From: Pseudolactococcus sp041800635 | GTDB taxonomy: Bacteria > Bacillota > Bacilli > Lactobacillales > Streptococcaceae | Direction: 5' to 3' | Length of the DNA: 64,000 nucleotides | NCBI GenBank assembly: GCA_047833645.1 | Contig: CP181259.1 | Location: 434,001 to 498,000, forward strand | In this document: positions 57,358-64,000 of the stretch, piece by piece | Layout: each line of letters opens with the position of its first letter | How positions within the stretch are numbered: the first letter of the stretch is position 1 | Position numbers and translations under genes: made by a program | The notes under the pieces: model-generated | Database searches by the model: none | What the model was told of the DNA's origin: nothing | Seen by the model: the letters and a program-made list of their open reading frames with translations, nothing else

Positions 57358-58302
57358 TTATTTGACCTTGGGGATGACGATTTTAACGACCGTACCAGCG
57401 CCTGGCGCAGAGTTCAACTCAACTGTCCCACCCAGAGATAGCGTCCGCTCCCTGATATTTTTCAAACCTTGACTAGCCGTTTTACCAACCGTCGGATCAA
57501 AGCCAACCCCATCATCCTTGACCACGAGCACCAAAGTCCCCGCCGTTTGACTAAAGGAAATATGAATATTTTGCGCCTTAGCATGGCGTAGCGTATTTGA
57601 CAGCAGTTCTTGCGTCATTCGGAAAATGTTGTTTTCGATATTTTTATCGGCCTCGATTTCAGCAACATTAGCTGAGATTTTCGCTGAGATTTTGGCTTGG
57701 AGTTCATCTATTAGCGCATTCAGGCCTTCAGTCAAGGTCTTATCCGCTAACTCTGATGGCCGGAGATGCAATAACAAGGCCCGCATCTCATCTTGTGCCT
57801 CATGCAAAATTTTCAAGGTTAAAGTAGCCTGGCTGGTAATTTGTTTCGACGTCAGATTCGGGTTATCAACGACAGAAGATAAAATCATCGTCGCCGCAAA
57901 TAATTCTTGACTAACTGAATCATGGAGTTCACGTGAAATCCGAATGCGTTCAGCTTCAACAATCGCTGCCTGTTCAATATTTTGCGTGACAGAGAGATTT
58001 TGAAGCTCCAGAGACATCTCCTGCATCCGTTTAGAAAGGGGCTGTAGACTTTCGAGTTCTGGGTTTTCGTTATTTAGGATTTTATCAATATCCTGCGTCA
58101 AACGTGACTTCTCTTCGCCATATTGCATCAAAAAGAAGATGGCGTAGACGAGCGTTAAAACTGCCGACACGGTCAGGGTCAGCCAGGTCGTTTTGACGTC
58201 AAATAGGTTGATGTTGAGCAGGCTGAGCAGGGCAATGGTAGCGCCCAGGGTGATGAGAAACCAGGTGATGAAGCTCGCGACAATATTGCGTTTTAAAATC
58301 AT
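57358..58302 (-). CDS. liaS: Sensor histidine kinase LiaS/VraS type (314 aa)
   Basis: Two membrane helices with almost no outer loop (residues 9-31 and 38-60), the intramembrane-sensing plan. HisKA_3 box AERIRISRELHDSVSQELFAAT, then HATPase NIFRMTQELLSNTLRHAKA and VKDDGVGFDPTVGKTASQGLKNIRERTLSLGG. Partner of liaR; liaF upstream is the usual inhibitor. Together they sense cell-wall antibiotics such as bacitracin and nisin. Confidence 0.93.
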   Translation of the reverse strand: MILKRNIVASFITWFLITLGATIALLSLLNINLFDVKTTWLTLTVSAVLTLVYAIFFLMQYGEEKSRLTQDIDKILNNENPELESLQPLSKRMQEMSLELQNLSVTQNIEQAAIVEAERIRISRELHDSVSQELFAATMILSSVVDNPNLTSKQITSQATLTLKILHEAQDEMRALLLHLRPSELADKTLTEGLNALIDELQAKISAKISANVAEIEADKNIENNIFRMTQELLSNTLRHAKAQNIHISFSQTAGTLVLVVKDDGVGFDPTVGKTASQGLKNIRERTLSLGGTVELNSAPGAGTVVKIVIPKVK

Positions 58303-58311
58303 CCTGACCGC

Positions 58312-58986
58312 CTACCCTTTGACCACTTCGACATTGCCGCGACCGACATGAACGGTAATCCGGATGCGCTTATCCGAAGTCCCAAACTCATCCGTCATAT
58401 ACCTAACGTGCTCCGTATTGACCTTGGTGATGTCGTCGTAAATCTTGACAACGCCTGAAAGAGCCGTCACGTCCAGCATGACCGCCACATCTTCAGGCAC
58501 GATAATCTTCGTATTCCCTGAGGCTTTTTTAATGGTCAAGTCATTGCCCGTCGGTTGAAAAGTCGTGCAACCTAAGTCGATAACATCATTGCCAGACAAG
58601 CGAGAGACCGCATTTTCAGACTGGTTATCAAAAATGGCGCGACGTTCAAAACCCGTCTCCTCTGACTTATGAAATCTTGGATCGTTGACAGAGGTATAGG
58701 TTGTGCTAGACGATTTCCAAAAGAGAATCGCTGCAACCACCGGAAAGAGCAAGGCCAACCAAGTATAGCCATTGGCCACAAACATGATTAAGGCCACAAC
58801 GCCGAAACCAATGGCAATTTGTTGGAGGATTTTTTGTGCCGTCCAAGAATTAACGTGACTTGAGAGAAAACCCAAGAAGAGGCCGATCGCAAGGACGACC
58901 AGAAAGATCGGATTTCTAACTAAGGAGATGCCCAAAAGGACGAGCAACACAATTTCTATGATGATGAAAAGCTTAAATTTATTCAT
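58312..58986 (-). CDS. liaF: LiaF-like membrane protein (224 aa)
   Basis: Four short membrane helices in the first 90 residues, then a beta-rich C-terminal domain (NDVIDLGCTTFQPTGNDLTIKKASGNTKIIVPEDVAVMLDVTALSGVVKIYDD), the DUF2154/LiaF domain. In this family it holds the LiaS kinase off without stress. First gene of liaFSR; the three are tightly packed (spacings 9 and 13 bp). Confidence 0.9.
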   Translation of the reverse strand: MNKFKLFIIIEIVLLVLLGISLVRNPIFLVVLAIGLFLGFLSSHVNSWTAQKILQQIAIGFGVVALIMFVANGYTWLALLFPVVAAILFWKSSSTTYTSVNDPRFHKSEETGFERRAIFDNQSENAVSRLSGNDVIDLGCTTFQPTGNDLTIKKASGNTKIIVPEDVAVMLDVTALSGVVKIYDDITKVNTEHVRYMTDEFGTSDKRIRITVHVGRGNVEVVKG

Positions 58987-59012
58987 ACTTCCATTTTACC
59001 ATTTTAAGCGTC

Positions 59013-59040
59013 AAAAAAATCAGCCATAGGACTGATTTCT
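59013..59040 (-). terminator. Terminator of the monooxygenase gene
   Basis: AAATCAG pairs with CTGATTT around an 8-nt loop, followed by seven T on the minus strand. Confidence 0.8.
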
Positions 59041-59060
59041 TTTAATGTTCCTGATCTCGT

Positions 59061-59345
59061 TTAGTCATGAGCCATAATAGTAATTTCTGGTTTTTGTGAC
59101 AGATATTCTGGTACTTTTGCTGCGAATGCTAAAAGTGTTTGGTTCTTATTATGATTGTCTAGTGCTTGTGCATCCGACCATTTTTCAATCATCATAAAGA
59201 CGTTTGGTTCAGTATGTGATTCGAATAAGTCGTAAGCCAGACACCCGGCATCTTTTTGACTGGCTTGACTCAAGTTCAAGATATCTTCTAAAAAGTTGTC
59301 TCTTTTTTCTGGTTTAATGGTAAATTTAGCATTAACAATTGTCAT
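59061..59345 (-). CDS. Antibiotic biosynthesis monooxygenase (ABM/YgiN-like) domain protein (94 aa)
   Basis: Dimeric alpha-beta barrel protein: MTIVNAKFTIKPEKRDNFLEDILNLSQASQKDAGCLAYDLFES and NVFMMIEKWSDAQALDNHNKNQTLLAF match the ABM domain with its conserved EKW and H. Relatives act as quinol or other monooxygenases without cofactor. The promoter carries the same operator as the MarR-nitroreductase operon at 21608, so it is probably repressed by the same MarR protein, pointing to quinone stress. Single gene with a terminator. Confidence 0.85.
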   Translation of the reverse strand: MTIVNAKFTIKPEKRDNFLEDILNLSQASQKDAGCLAYDLFESHTEPNVFMMIEKWSDAQALDNHNKNQTLLAFAAKVPEYLSQKPEITIMAHD

Positions 59346-59383
59346 GGTTATCCCCTTTTTCTGTTAGATCAAACATTTGATGC

Positions 59384-59431
59384 GTCAACAGTTGATCAGT
59401 CAATTATACCCCATCACTCTTAAATTGTAAA
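59384..59431 (-). promoter_or_regulatory. Promoter and MarR-type operator of the monooxygenase gene
   Basis: Minus-strand TTTACA (59426-59431) and TATAAT (59403-59408) are 17 bp apart. The plus-strand word TCAACAGTTGATCAGTCAAT (59385-59404) overlaps the start. It differs from the site at 21609-21628 at a single base and has the same distance to the -10. Confidence 0.75.
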
Positions 59432-59452
59432 AATATTTAACTTTTAAATTCA

Positions 59453-59496
59453 AAAAAATCCTGTTTGCATCATCAAGGCATAAACAGGATTTTTTA
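59453..59496 (-). terminator. Terminator of the SufT-like gene
   Basis: AAATCCTGTTT pairs with AAACAGGATTTTTT around a 14-nt loop, ten bases after the stop at 59506. Confidence 0.85.
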
Positions 59497-59505
59497 TTTA
59501 TCAAT

Positions 59506-59835
59506 TTATCTAATGCCTAAAGCAATACGCGCATAGCGAGACATTTTGTCAACAGACCAGGCAGGGTACCAGACCAGCTTCACTTCTGTTTCAGTGACTT
59601 CTGGCACTTCTTTCATGGCGTCATGGATTTGATCAGTTAATAGATCAGCAAGTGGACAACCCATGGTTGTCAAGGTCATTTGAATCTCAGTTCGACCGCT
59701 GTCTTCAAATTCGATGGCATAGACAAGGCCAAGGTTGATGATATCAACCCCTAACTCAGGGTCAATTACGCTCTCAAGCGCTGAGAGAATTCTATCTTTA
59801 ATTTTTTCAACTTCTTCTGGGGTATAATTTGCCAT
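59506..59835 (-). CDS. MIP18/SufT-like iron-sulfur assembly factor (DUF59, 109 aa)
   Basis: Single DUF59 domain with ILSALESVIDPELGVDIINLGLVYAIE and the conserved TTMGCPLADLLTDQI holding the metal-binding cysteine. The C-terminal VKLVWYPAWSVDKMSRYARIALGIR is typical of the YitW/PaaD group in Firmicutes, which helps mature Fe-S proteins. Stand-alone gene with a terminator. Possible client enzymes in this window include IspG and GltBD. Confidence 0.88.
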   Translation of the reverse strand: MANYTPEEVEKIKDRILSALESVIDPELGVDIINLGLVYAIEFEDSGRTEIQMTLTTMGCPLADLLTDQIHDAMKEVPEVTETEVKLVWYPAWSVDKMSRYARIALGIR

Positions 59836-59959
59836 TCTTGGTCACAAACCTTTCCTTACACTTAGTAAGTCTATTTTATCAAAATTTAATGACTTTGACA
59901 AACATGTTTGACTAAGGCGATAAAACGACAGGTTTGAATCAACAATCATGAACTTATTT

Positions 59960-59968
59960 TGATATAAT
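59960..59968 (+). promoter_or_regulatory. Extended -10 of the decayed toxin mRNA
   Basis: TG-A-TATAAT on the plus strand, about 37 bases before the GTG start at 60005. No good -35. Confidence 0.5.
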
Positions 59969-60004
59969 AATTATGCTGTCCCCTAGATACCAGCTAGGAG
60001 AGAA

Positions 60005-60139
60005 GTGTTCCCTTTGTATACTCTAGCAGAATTCATTATCTCGGTTCTGGCGGAAGTAGAGCTGCCCACTACTTCTGCAAATGGCTTGACCGCGATAATA
60101 ACGACAGCAAGCCTACCCGTTAATCTGAAAAGAATGTAA
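60005..60139 (+). pseudogene. Frameshifted type I toxin gene (Fst/par-like layout)
   Basis: AGGAGAG precedes a GTG that reads MFPLYTLAEFIISVLAEV, then continues as an unlikely tail to 60139. The other frame reads AAHYFCKWLDRDNNDSKPTR and stops at 60123. Removing two bases near 60059-60061 joins them into a 38-residue toxin-like peptide: one membrane helix, then KWLDR and a polar end. The TTTGTATACTCTAG word in the 5' part (60013-60026) recurs beyond the terminator (60181-60194), where the antisense RNA starts, as the paired direct repeats do in par loci. Confidence 0.6.
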
Positions 60140-60197
60140 AAAAGCACTCCATCCTGCCAGATGAGGTGCTTTGGTATTTTTTTGTATACTCTAGTGC
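60136..60197 (-). ncRNA. Putative antitoxin RNA of the decayed type I locus
   Basis: A consensus promoter on the minus strand (TTGACA 60228-60233, TATAAT 60204-60209, spacing 18) would start an RNA near 60197. It reads through the complement of the second TTTGTATACTCTAG copy and ends at the shared terminator after about 60 nt. It can pair with the first copy in the toxin mRNA as well as with the common terminator arm. No open frame. Confidence 0.6.
60141..60180. terminator. Bidirectional terminator of the toxin-antitoxin locus
   Basis: AAAGCACTCCATC pairs with GATGAGGTGCTTT around a 6-nt loop, with an A run on one side and a T run on the other. It serves both convergent RNAs. Confidence 0.8.
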
Positions 60198-60260
60198 ACC
60201 ACTATTATAGCACGATATCGAGTTTTCTGTCAAATTTTCAATATAATCAAGTCTATCAAT

Positions 60261-61259
60261 ACCCGAATTGCTAGTTGATTATTTAGCCATGACTTGATAC
60301 CCGATAGAATATCTTAAAGTCTCTGGTTCCAGTGATTTAGCTGATTTTAACAGTAAAGAATACGCTAGAAGTATTATCTCTAATTTCAATTGAAAACCTT
60401 GAGGCGAACGACTTTTACAACGCTCAGCTCCTAGATTTGTCAAAAAAGAGAAAACTCGCTCAATCACTTTTCTACGTTTTGAAAAATTAGGGAAAAGGAT
60501 TTTCTTTTGCTTCATGTTCTTCCTGACAGGTGTAATTAGATCAATTCCTTTTAATTCCAGCCTATCATGCAGTGACTGACCTAGATATCCCATATCTCCA
60601 AGGACTGTTGGTGTCCCAAATTGACTCAACACTTCCTCGGTCATTGAACTATCAGCCATTGAAGCAGGAGTAATTGTGTAGTCTATGACATAGCCCGATT
60701 CACTGACTAAAGCATGACATTTACATCCATAGAAGTACTGTCCCTTTGTAGCATTGTAGCCAACATTTGCATAATCTCCAAGAACTTTGCTTCTGAAATT
60801 ACGAATAGGCTGACACAAAGGAATGGGGAAGCTGTCAATAATGGATACACTAATTCCTTCAACCTCTTTAAAGACGAGTGCTTGGCGAATGACTTGGATA
60901 CTCGGTAAGAGGGCATTACAACGGCGGACAAAGCGAGAATATTCTAGGAAATTAGGAAATAAACTTTGAGCAAGTTGGTGCTTAGCTTTAAGCGTTTCAC
61001 TAAAATGCAGTACGCCCCATAGGTAACAAGCGATAACTAAGCAATCTGATGTTGCGAGATGGACGTTCTTTCGGTTTTGAACCTCAAGGGGAACACTCTT
61101 TTGATAAAGCGTCTCAATGGTTGTCAGTAAATAAACAAAAACTTTTGGAAGTGTGCTATTATAAGTCATATAAGTCGTGCGCTTTCTAATGCGTAGTGAT
61201 TTAAGATTAGGATAGCACGACTTATTTATTTTCCAATGAAATTAACTAGCAATTCGGGT
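60261..61259 (-). mobile_element. IS982-family insertion sequence, intact
   Basis: Ends are perfect inverted repeats starting ACCCGAATTGCTAGTT, 999 bp apart. The 8-bp word CTATCAAT directly flanks both sides (60253-60260 and 61260-61267) as a target duplication. One transposase fills the element. The clean duplication and full reading frame point to a recent insertion between the toxin-antitoxin remnant and gltD. Confidence 0.93.
60279..61169 (-). CDS. IS982-family transposase (296 aa)
   Basis: Full-length DDE transposase: N-terminal helical domain with LATSDCLVIACYLWGVLHFSETLK, catalytic acids in ISVSIIDSFPIPLCQ, TVLGDMGYLGQ and RKVIERVFSFLTNLGAERCKSRSPQGFQLKLEI. Length and ends agree with active IS982 copies known from Lactococcus and Streptococcus. 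No disruption seen. Confidence 0.93.
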   Translation of the reverse strand: MTYNSTLPKVFVYLLTTIETLYQKSVPLEVQNRKNVHLATSDCLVIACYLWGVLHFSETLKAKHQLAQSLFPNFLEYSRFVRRCNALLPSIQVIRQALVFKEVEGISVSIIDSFPIPLCQPIRNFRSKVLGDYANVGYNATKGQYFYGCKCHALVSESGYVIDYTITPASMADSSMTEEVLSQFGTPTVLGDMGYLGQSLHDRLELKGIDLITPVRKNMKQKKILFPNFSKRRKVIERVFSFLTNLGAERCKSRSPQGFQLKLEIILLAYSLLLKSAKSLEPETLRYSIGYQVMAK

Positions 61260-61326
61260 CTATCAATAGATATTTTAAATCAATTACTACAAATATGGGA
61301 TCCGAATCCTTTTTCTCTACTAATGT

Positions 61327-61357
61327 AAAAATGGTACCAGAATTCTGCTACCATTTT
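61327..61357 (-). terminator. Terminator of gltBD
   Basis: AAAATGGTA-CAGAATTCTG-TACCATTTT forms a long stem ten bases after the gltD stop. Confidence 0.82.
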
Positions 61358-61366
61358 CTTAAATGA

Positions 61367-62806
61367 TTATTGTGTTACCATGACGCGCAGGGTTGCATCA
61401 ATTTTTTCTGCTGTTTTACGGCCTTCACGAATGCCCCAGATAACGAGGGATGGGCCACGTTTAGCGTCACCTGATACGTAGACTTTTTCGTTGTTTGTCG
61501 TATTGTCATCGAAGATTTGCGTAATGCCGAAGCCTTGGAAGATAGCTTGCTCTGCGCCAGTGAAGCCCATGGCAAGGAGGACTAAATCAGCTTTCAAGGT
61601 TTCTTCTGTACCGTCGACTGGCTTGAAGCCTGGGCCGACTTGAACCGTTTTGATGCCGATTAATTGACCGCGTTCTGCACCGATAAATTCAGTTGTTGAC
61701 GTTGCATAGCGGGTCAAATTGATATTACCAGCAGCGATGGCTTCCTCTTGGCCATAACCTTTACGATCAACCATTGGATATTCAGGCCATGGATTAGCAT
61801 CAGTCCGTTGTCCTGGGAGCTGAGGGGTGATTTCCAGTTGGGTCACACTTGCAGCACCGAGGCGAATCGCTGTGCCGATACAGTCATTCCCTGTATCTCC
61901 ACCACCGATAACAACAACGTTTTTGCCTTCAAGAGATTTGCGCATTTTTTTGTCGCCATTGGCAAGGACGATTTTTGTGATGTCTGTTAAGAAATCAACC
62001 GCAAATTTCACGCCATTGAGTTCACGACCTGGTACTGGCAAATCACGCGGAACGCTTGCACCTGTTGCCAAGATCACGCGATCAAAGTCTGCTTCTAAAT
62101 CTTCAAAAGAAATGTCTCGACCAATCTCAGTATTGGCAACGAATTCAATCCCGATTTCTGCCATGATGTCGATTCGGCGTTGAACGATATCTTTGTCAAG
62201 CTTCATGTTAGGAATCCCATACATGAGCAAGCCACCAAAGCGATCTGAGCGTTCGAATACTGTCACGTTATGTCCCAGTTGGTTCAACCGCCAAGCTGCA
62301 GAAAGTCCTGCAGGGCCAGAGCCAACAACGGCAATTCTAAAGTCGGTCCGTTCTTTTGGACGACCACTGTCTGCAACCCAACCTTGTTCAAAGGCATTAT
62401 CAATGATGAAGCGTTCATTATCATGAATGGCAATACCGTCACCGTTGAGAGCTTCTGTACAGCCTTTTTCACAAGGGGCAGGACAGACACGACCAGTCAT
62501 TTCTGGCAGTGGATTTGTCCGTGACAAACGATCAAACGCTTTCTTAAACTCTCCGCGGTAGACGAGGTCGTTCCACTCAGGAATCAAGTTGTCGTTTGGA
62601 CAACCTGAAACCGCGCGACCGCCACCGTAAAATTCACCCGCGTGACAGAAAGGGATACCACATCCCATACAGCGGGCTGCTTGCTCTTGTCGTTCATCCA
62701 CTTCAAGCGGAACTTGTAATTCTTCAAAGTCCAAGACACGCTCAGCAACAGAACGGTAAGGATTATCCTTACGTTTATATTTTATAAAGCCAAATGGATC
62801 TGCCAT
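61367..62806 (-). CDS. gltD: Glutamate synthase [NADPH] small subunit (479 aa)
   Basis: Feeds electrons from NADPH to the large subunit for making glutamate from glutamine and 2-oxoglutarate. The N-terminal cysteine-rich region (CMGCGIPFCHAG, SGCPNDNLIPEW, CPAPCEKGC) supplies 4Fe-4S ligands. FAD site VVGSGPAGLSAAWRLNQLG near residue 150 and NADPH site VVIGGGDTGNDCIG near 290 follow; the protein ends FGITQIFDDNTTNNEKVYVSGDAKRGPSLVIWGIREGRKTAEKID. It begins 1 bp after the gltB stop. Confidence 0.96.
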   Translation of the reverse strand: MADPFGFIKYKRKDNPYRSVAERVLDFEELQVPLEVDERQEQAARCMGCGIPFCHAGEFYGGGRAVSGCPNDNLIPEWNDLVYRGEFKKAFDRLSRTNPLPEMTGRVCPAPCEKGCTEALNGDGIAIHDNERFIIDNAFEQGWVADSGRPKERTDFRIAVVGSGPAGLSAAWRLNQLGHNVTVFERSDRFGGLLMYGIPNMKLDKDIVQRRIDIMAEIGIEFVANTEIGRDISFEDLEADFDRVILATGASVPRDLPVPGRELNGVKFAVDFLTDITKIVLANGDKKMRKSLEGKNVVVIGGGDTGNDCIGTAIRLGAASVTQLEITPQLPGQRTDANPWPEYPMVDRKGYGQEEAIAAGNINLTRYATSTTEFIGAERGQLIGIKTVQVGPGFKPVDGTEETLKADLVLLAMGFTGAEQAIFQGFGITQIFDDNTTNNEKVYVSGDAKRGPSLVIWGIREGRKTAEKIDATLRVMVTQ

Positions 62807-62807
62807 A

Positions 62808-64000
62808 TTATTTGCCCCCTACTTTAATTAATTCAGCTTTTTCAGCTGCAGGTGTCCGCATGGCTGTCTCAAATGTTTCCATTTCAAGTTCACTACCGGT
62901 CAACCCTGTTTGTGCCAAATGGTATTCGATTTCCTTAATTTCATGGAATTCTCTCGGATAAACTTTCACAAATTTATCAACAGCATTGTCCCAATCTGCG
63001 AGCAAGGCTTTTGCTTTTTCAGAGTCCGTATAGGCTGCATGATTTTCAACCATTTCTTTCAAGACTTCGTCGCCACGTGTCTGACCGACTTTGTACAAGT
63101 CAACCATTTCCATGTTCACTTTATTGGCAAAGTCGCCCTTTGCGTCATAAACGTAGGCAACACCGCCACTCATCCCAGCAGCAAAGTTTTGACCTGTGCT
63201 GCCAAGGATCACGGCTAAACCACCGGTCATGTACTCACAACCATGTTCGCCAACGCCTTCGACAACGACTTTAGCACCTGAGTTCCGCACACAGAAACGC
63301 TCACCTGCACGACCACGGAAGTAGGCTTCCCCACGAACCGCACCAAACAAGGACACATTTCCGACAATTGGTGAGGCTTCGACGTTAAAGCCAGCATCAA
63401 CCGGTGGTTTCACGATAACGCGACCACCTGATAGTGATTTGGCGATGTAGTCATTGGCTTCGCCGATTAGCGTGATTTCCATTCCTTGTGTTGCAAAAGA
63501 GGCAAAGGACTGACCGGCAATACCCGTATATTCATATTTGAGCAAGCCTGGTTCGAGTGCATAGTTACCGTAACGTTCTGCAATCCAGCCAGCCATACGA
63601 GCACCCGCTGTCCGTGTCACATTGTTAATCGTTTCTTTAACGGTCACACCAGTGCCACTGTCAATGGCAGCTTTGGCAAAGCCATCAAGTTCTCGCCACT
63701 GACGTTCTTCGATAAAGGGATCGACCACTTTACGCTCAATCGGCATGGTTGTCCCAATAATGCGACTGAAATCAAGCGACTTAGCTTTGCCTTTGGCGAT
63801 AAACTTAGGTTTCAAGACTTCCGCATGACCGATCATTTCGTCTACTGAGCGGAAACCAAGGTCAGCCATGATTTCACGGAGTTCTTGCGCGAGGAATTTC
63901 ATCCCGTTGACAACGTGTTCTGGCTTGCCTGCAAAATGGGCACGTAGCTCAGGGTTTTGTGTGGCCACACCAACTGGACAAGTATTCAATGAACAAACAC
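62808..64000 (-). CDS. gltB: Glutamate synthase large subunit, C-terminal part (cut by the window edge)
   Basis: The visible 397 residues begin within CSLNTCPVGVATQNPELRAHF, which holds two of the 3Fe-4S cysteines. They continue through the end of the FMN-binding synthase domain and the GXGXG beta-helix (SGGRVIVKPP, GNVSLFGAVRGEAYFRGRAGERFCVRNSGAKVVVEGVGEHGCEYMTGG). The amidotransferase and most of the synthase domain lie beyond base 64000. The frame stays open to the window end, so any start near 63989 is not real. Operon with gltD. Confidence 0.95.
   Translation of the reverse strand, partial: VCSLNTCPVGVATQNPELRAHFAGKPEHVVNGMKFLAQELREIMADLGFRSVDEMIGHAEVLKPKFIAKGKAKSLDFSRIIGTTMPIERKVVDPFIEERQWRELDGFAKAAIDSGTGVTVKETINNVTRTAGARMAGWIAERYGNYALEPGLLKYEYTGIAGQSFASFATQGMEITLIGEANDYIAKSLSGGRVIVKPPVDAGFNVEASPIVGNVSLFGAVRGEAYFRGRAGERFCVRNSGAKVVVEGVGEHGCEYMTGGLAVILGSTGQNFAAGMSGGVAYVYDAKGDFANKVNMEMVDLYKVGQTRGDEVLKEMVENHAAYTDSEKAKALLADWDNAVDKFVKVYPREFHEIKEIEYHLAQTGLTGSELEMETFETAMRTPAAEKAELIKVGGK

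Noticed and set aside
59970..60180. 6S RNA or another housekeeping RNA
   Set aside because: The 5' and 3' ends can pair (TGCTGTC/GACAGCA), but the central bulge is very one-sided and there is a ribosome site with a toxin-like frame, an antisense promoter and direct repeats. A type I toxin-antitoxin locus explains more.
63486..63848. 120-codon plus-strand frame opposite gltB
   Set aside because: Shadow of a well-conserved gene; no start signals.

Overview
The window is a chromosomal stretch of a low-GC Gram-positive lactic acid bacterium of the Streptococcaceae, most like Lactococcus in the broad sense (possibly the piscium/raffinolactis branch; this is an inference from protein style and operon layout). 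Supporting signs are PurR-type PurBoxes placed as in Lactococcus, liaFSR, a DUF4059 gene beside trxB, cvfD, YhgE/Pip, and a pst-phoU cluster. Most genes lie on the minus strand. Both ends cut genes: trxA on the left and gltB on the right.

Layout. 0-5.5 kb: trxA end, a MacB/FtsX-type ABC transporter and an ABC-F ATPase (YfmM type). 5.5-15.8 kb: nagB, queA, a DMT transporter, an ArAE-type membrane protein, purF, ispG, an NCS2 purine permease and a Cof phosphatase. 16-23 kb: a YhgE/Pip protein with a divergent TetR gene, an exonuclease, a MarR-nitroreductase-DUF1304 group and an SLC13-type permease. 23-30 kb: the phosphate island phoU-methyltransferase-pstB-pstB-pstA-pstC-pstS-pstS with two 11-bp-phased Pho boxes. 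30-34.3 kb: an iron-siderophore ABC transporter with an IruO/ferredoxin-NADP-reductase-like enzyme. 34.4-42 kb: smpB, rnr, secG, trxB, DUF4059 and a polar amino-acid ABC transporter. 42-47.4 kb: an ABC-2 exporter divergent from its own two-component system. 47.4-52.2 kb: mupG, a DUF4190 gene, a type I toxin-antitoxin locus and yfhO. 52.1-54.0 kb: an IS3-family element with an extra reading frame. 54-60 kb: a DedA/VTT protein, cvfD, a cyclophilin, a Cof phosphatase, liaFSR, a quinol-monooxygenase-like gene and a SufT/MIP18-type gene. 60-64 kb: a decayed type I toxin-antitoxin locus, an intact IS982 copy and gltBD.

Two repeat families stand out. The first is a modular, BOX-like intergenic repeat in three clusters (about 5.6, 11.5-12 and 15.8-16.2 kb). 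It has an A/G-rich hairpin module next to an array of 60-61-bp units, each carrying a hairpin with one of two interchangeable stem sequences. The second is a ~100-bp element present five times (26.1, 32.4, 45.5, 49.2 and 55.8 kb). It is always oriented with the gene that follows it, and always ends in a Shine-Dalgarno sequence a few bases before a start codon, so it acts as a mobile 5'-UTR/ribosome-binding module. Neither looks like CRISPR or a standard IS.

Regulatory links can be read directly. Matching ~16-18-bp palindromes tie nagB to mupG (amino-sugar and MurNAc recycling). A shared 20-bp operator ties a MarR-nitroreductase operon to a distant monooxygenase gene. PurBoxes centred near -77 tie purF to the purine permease.
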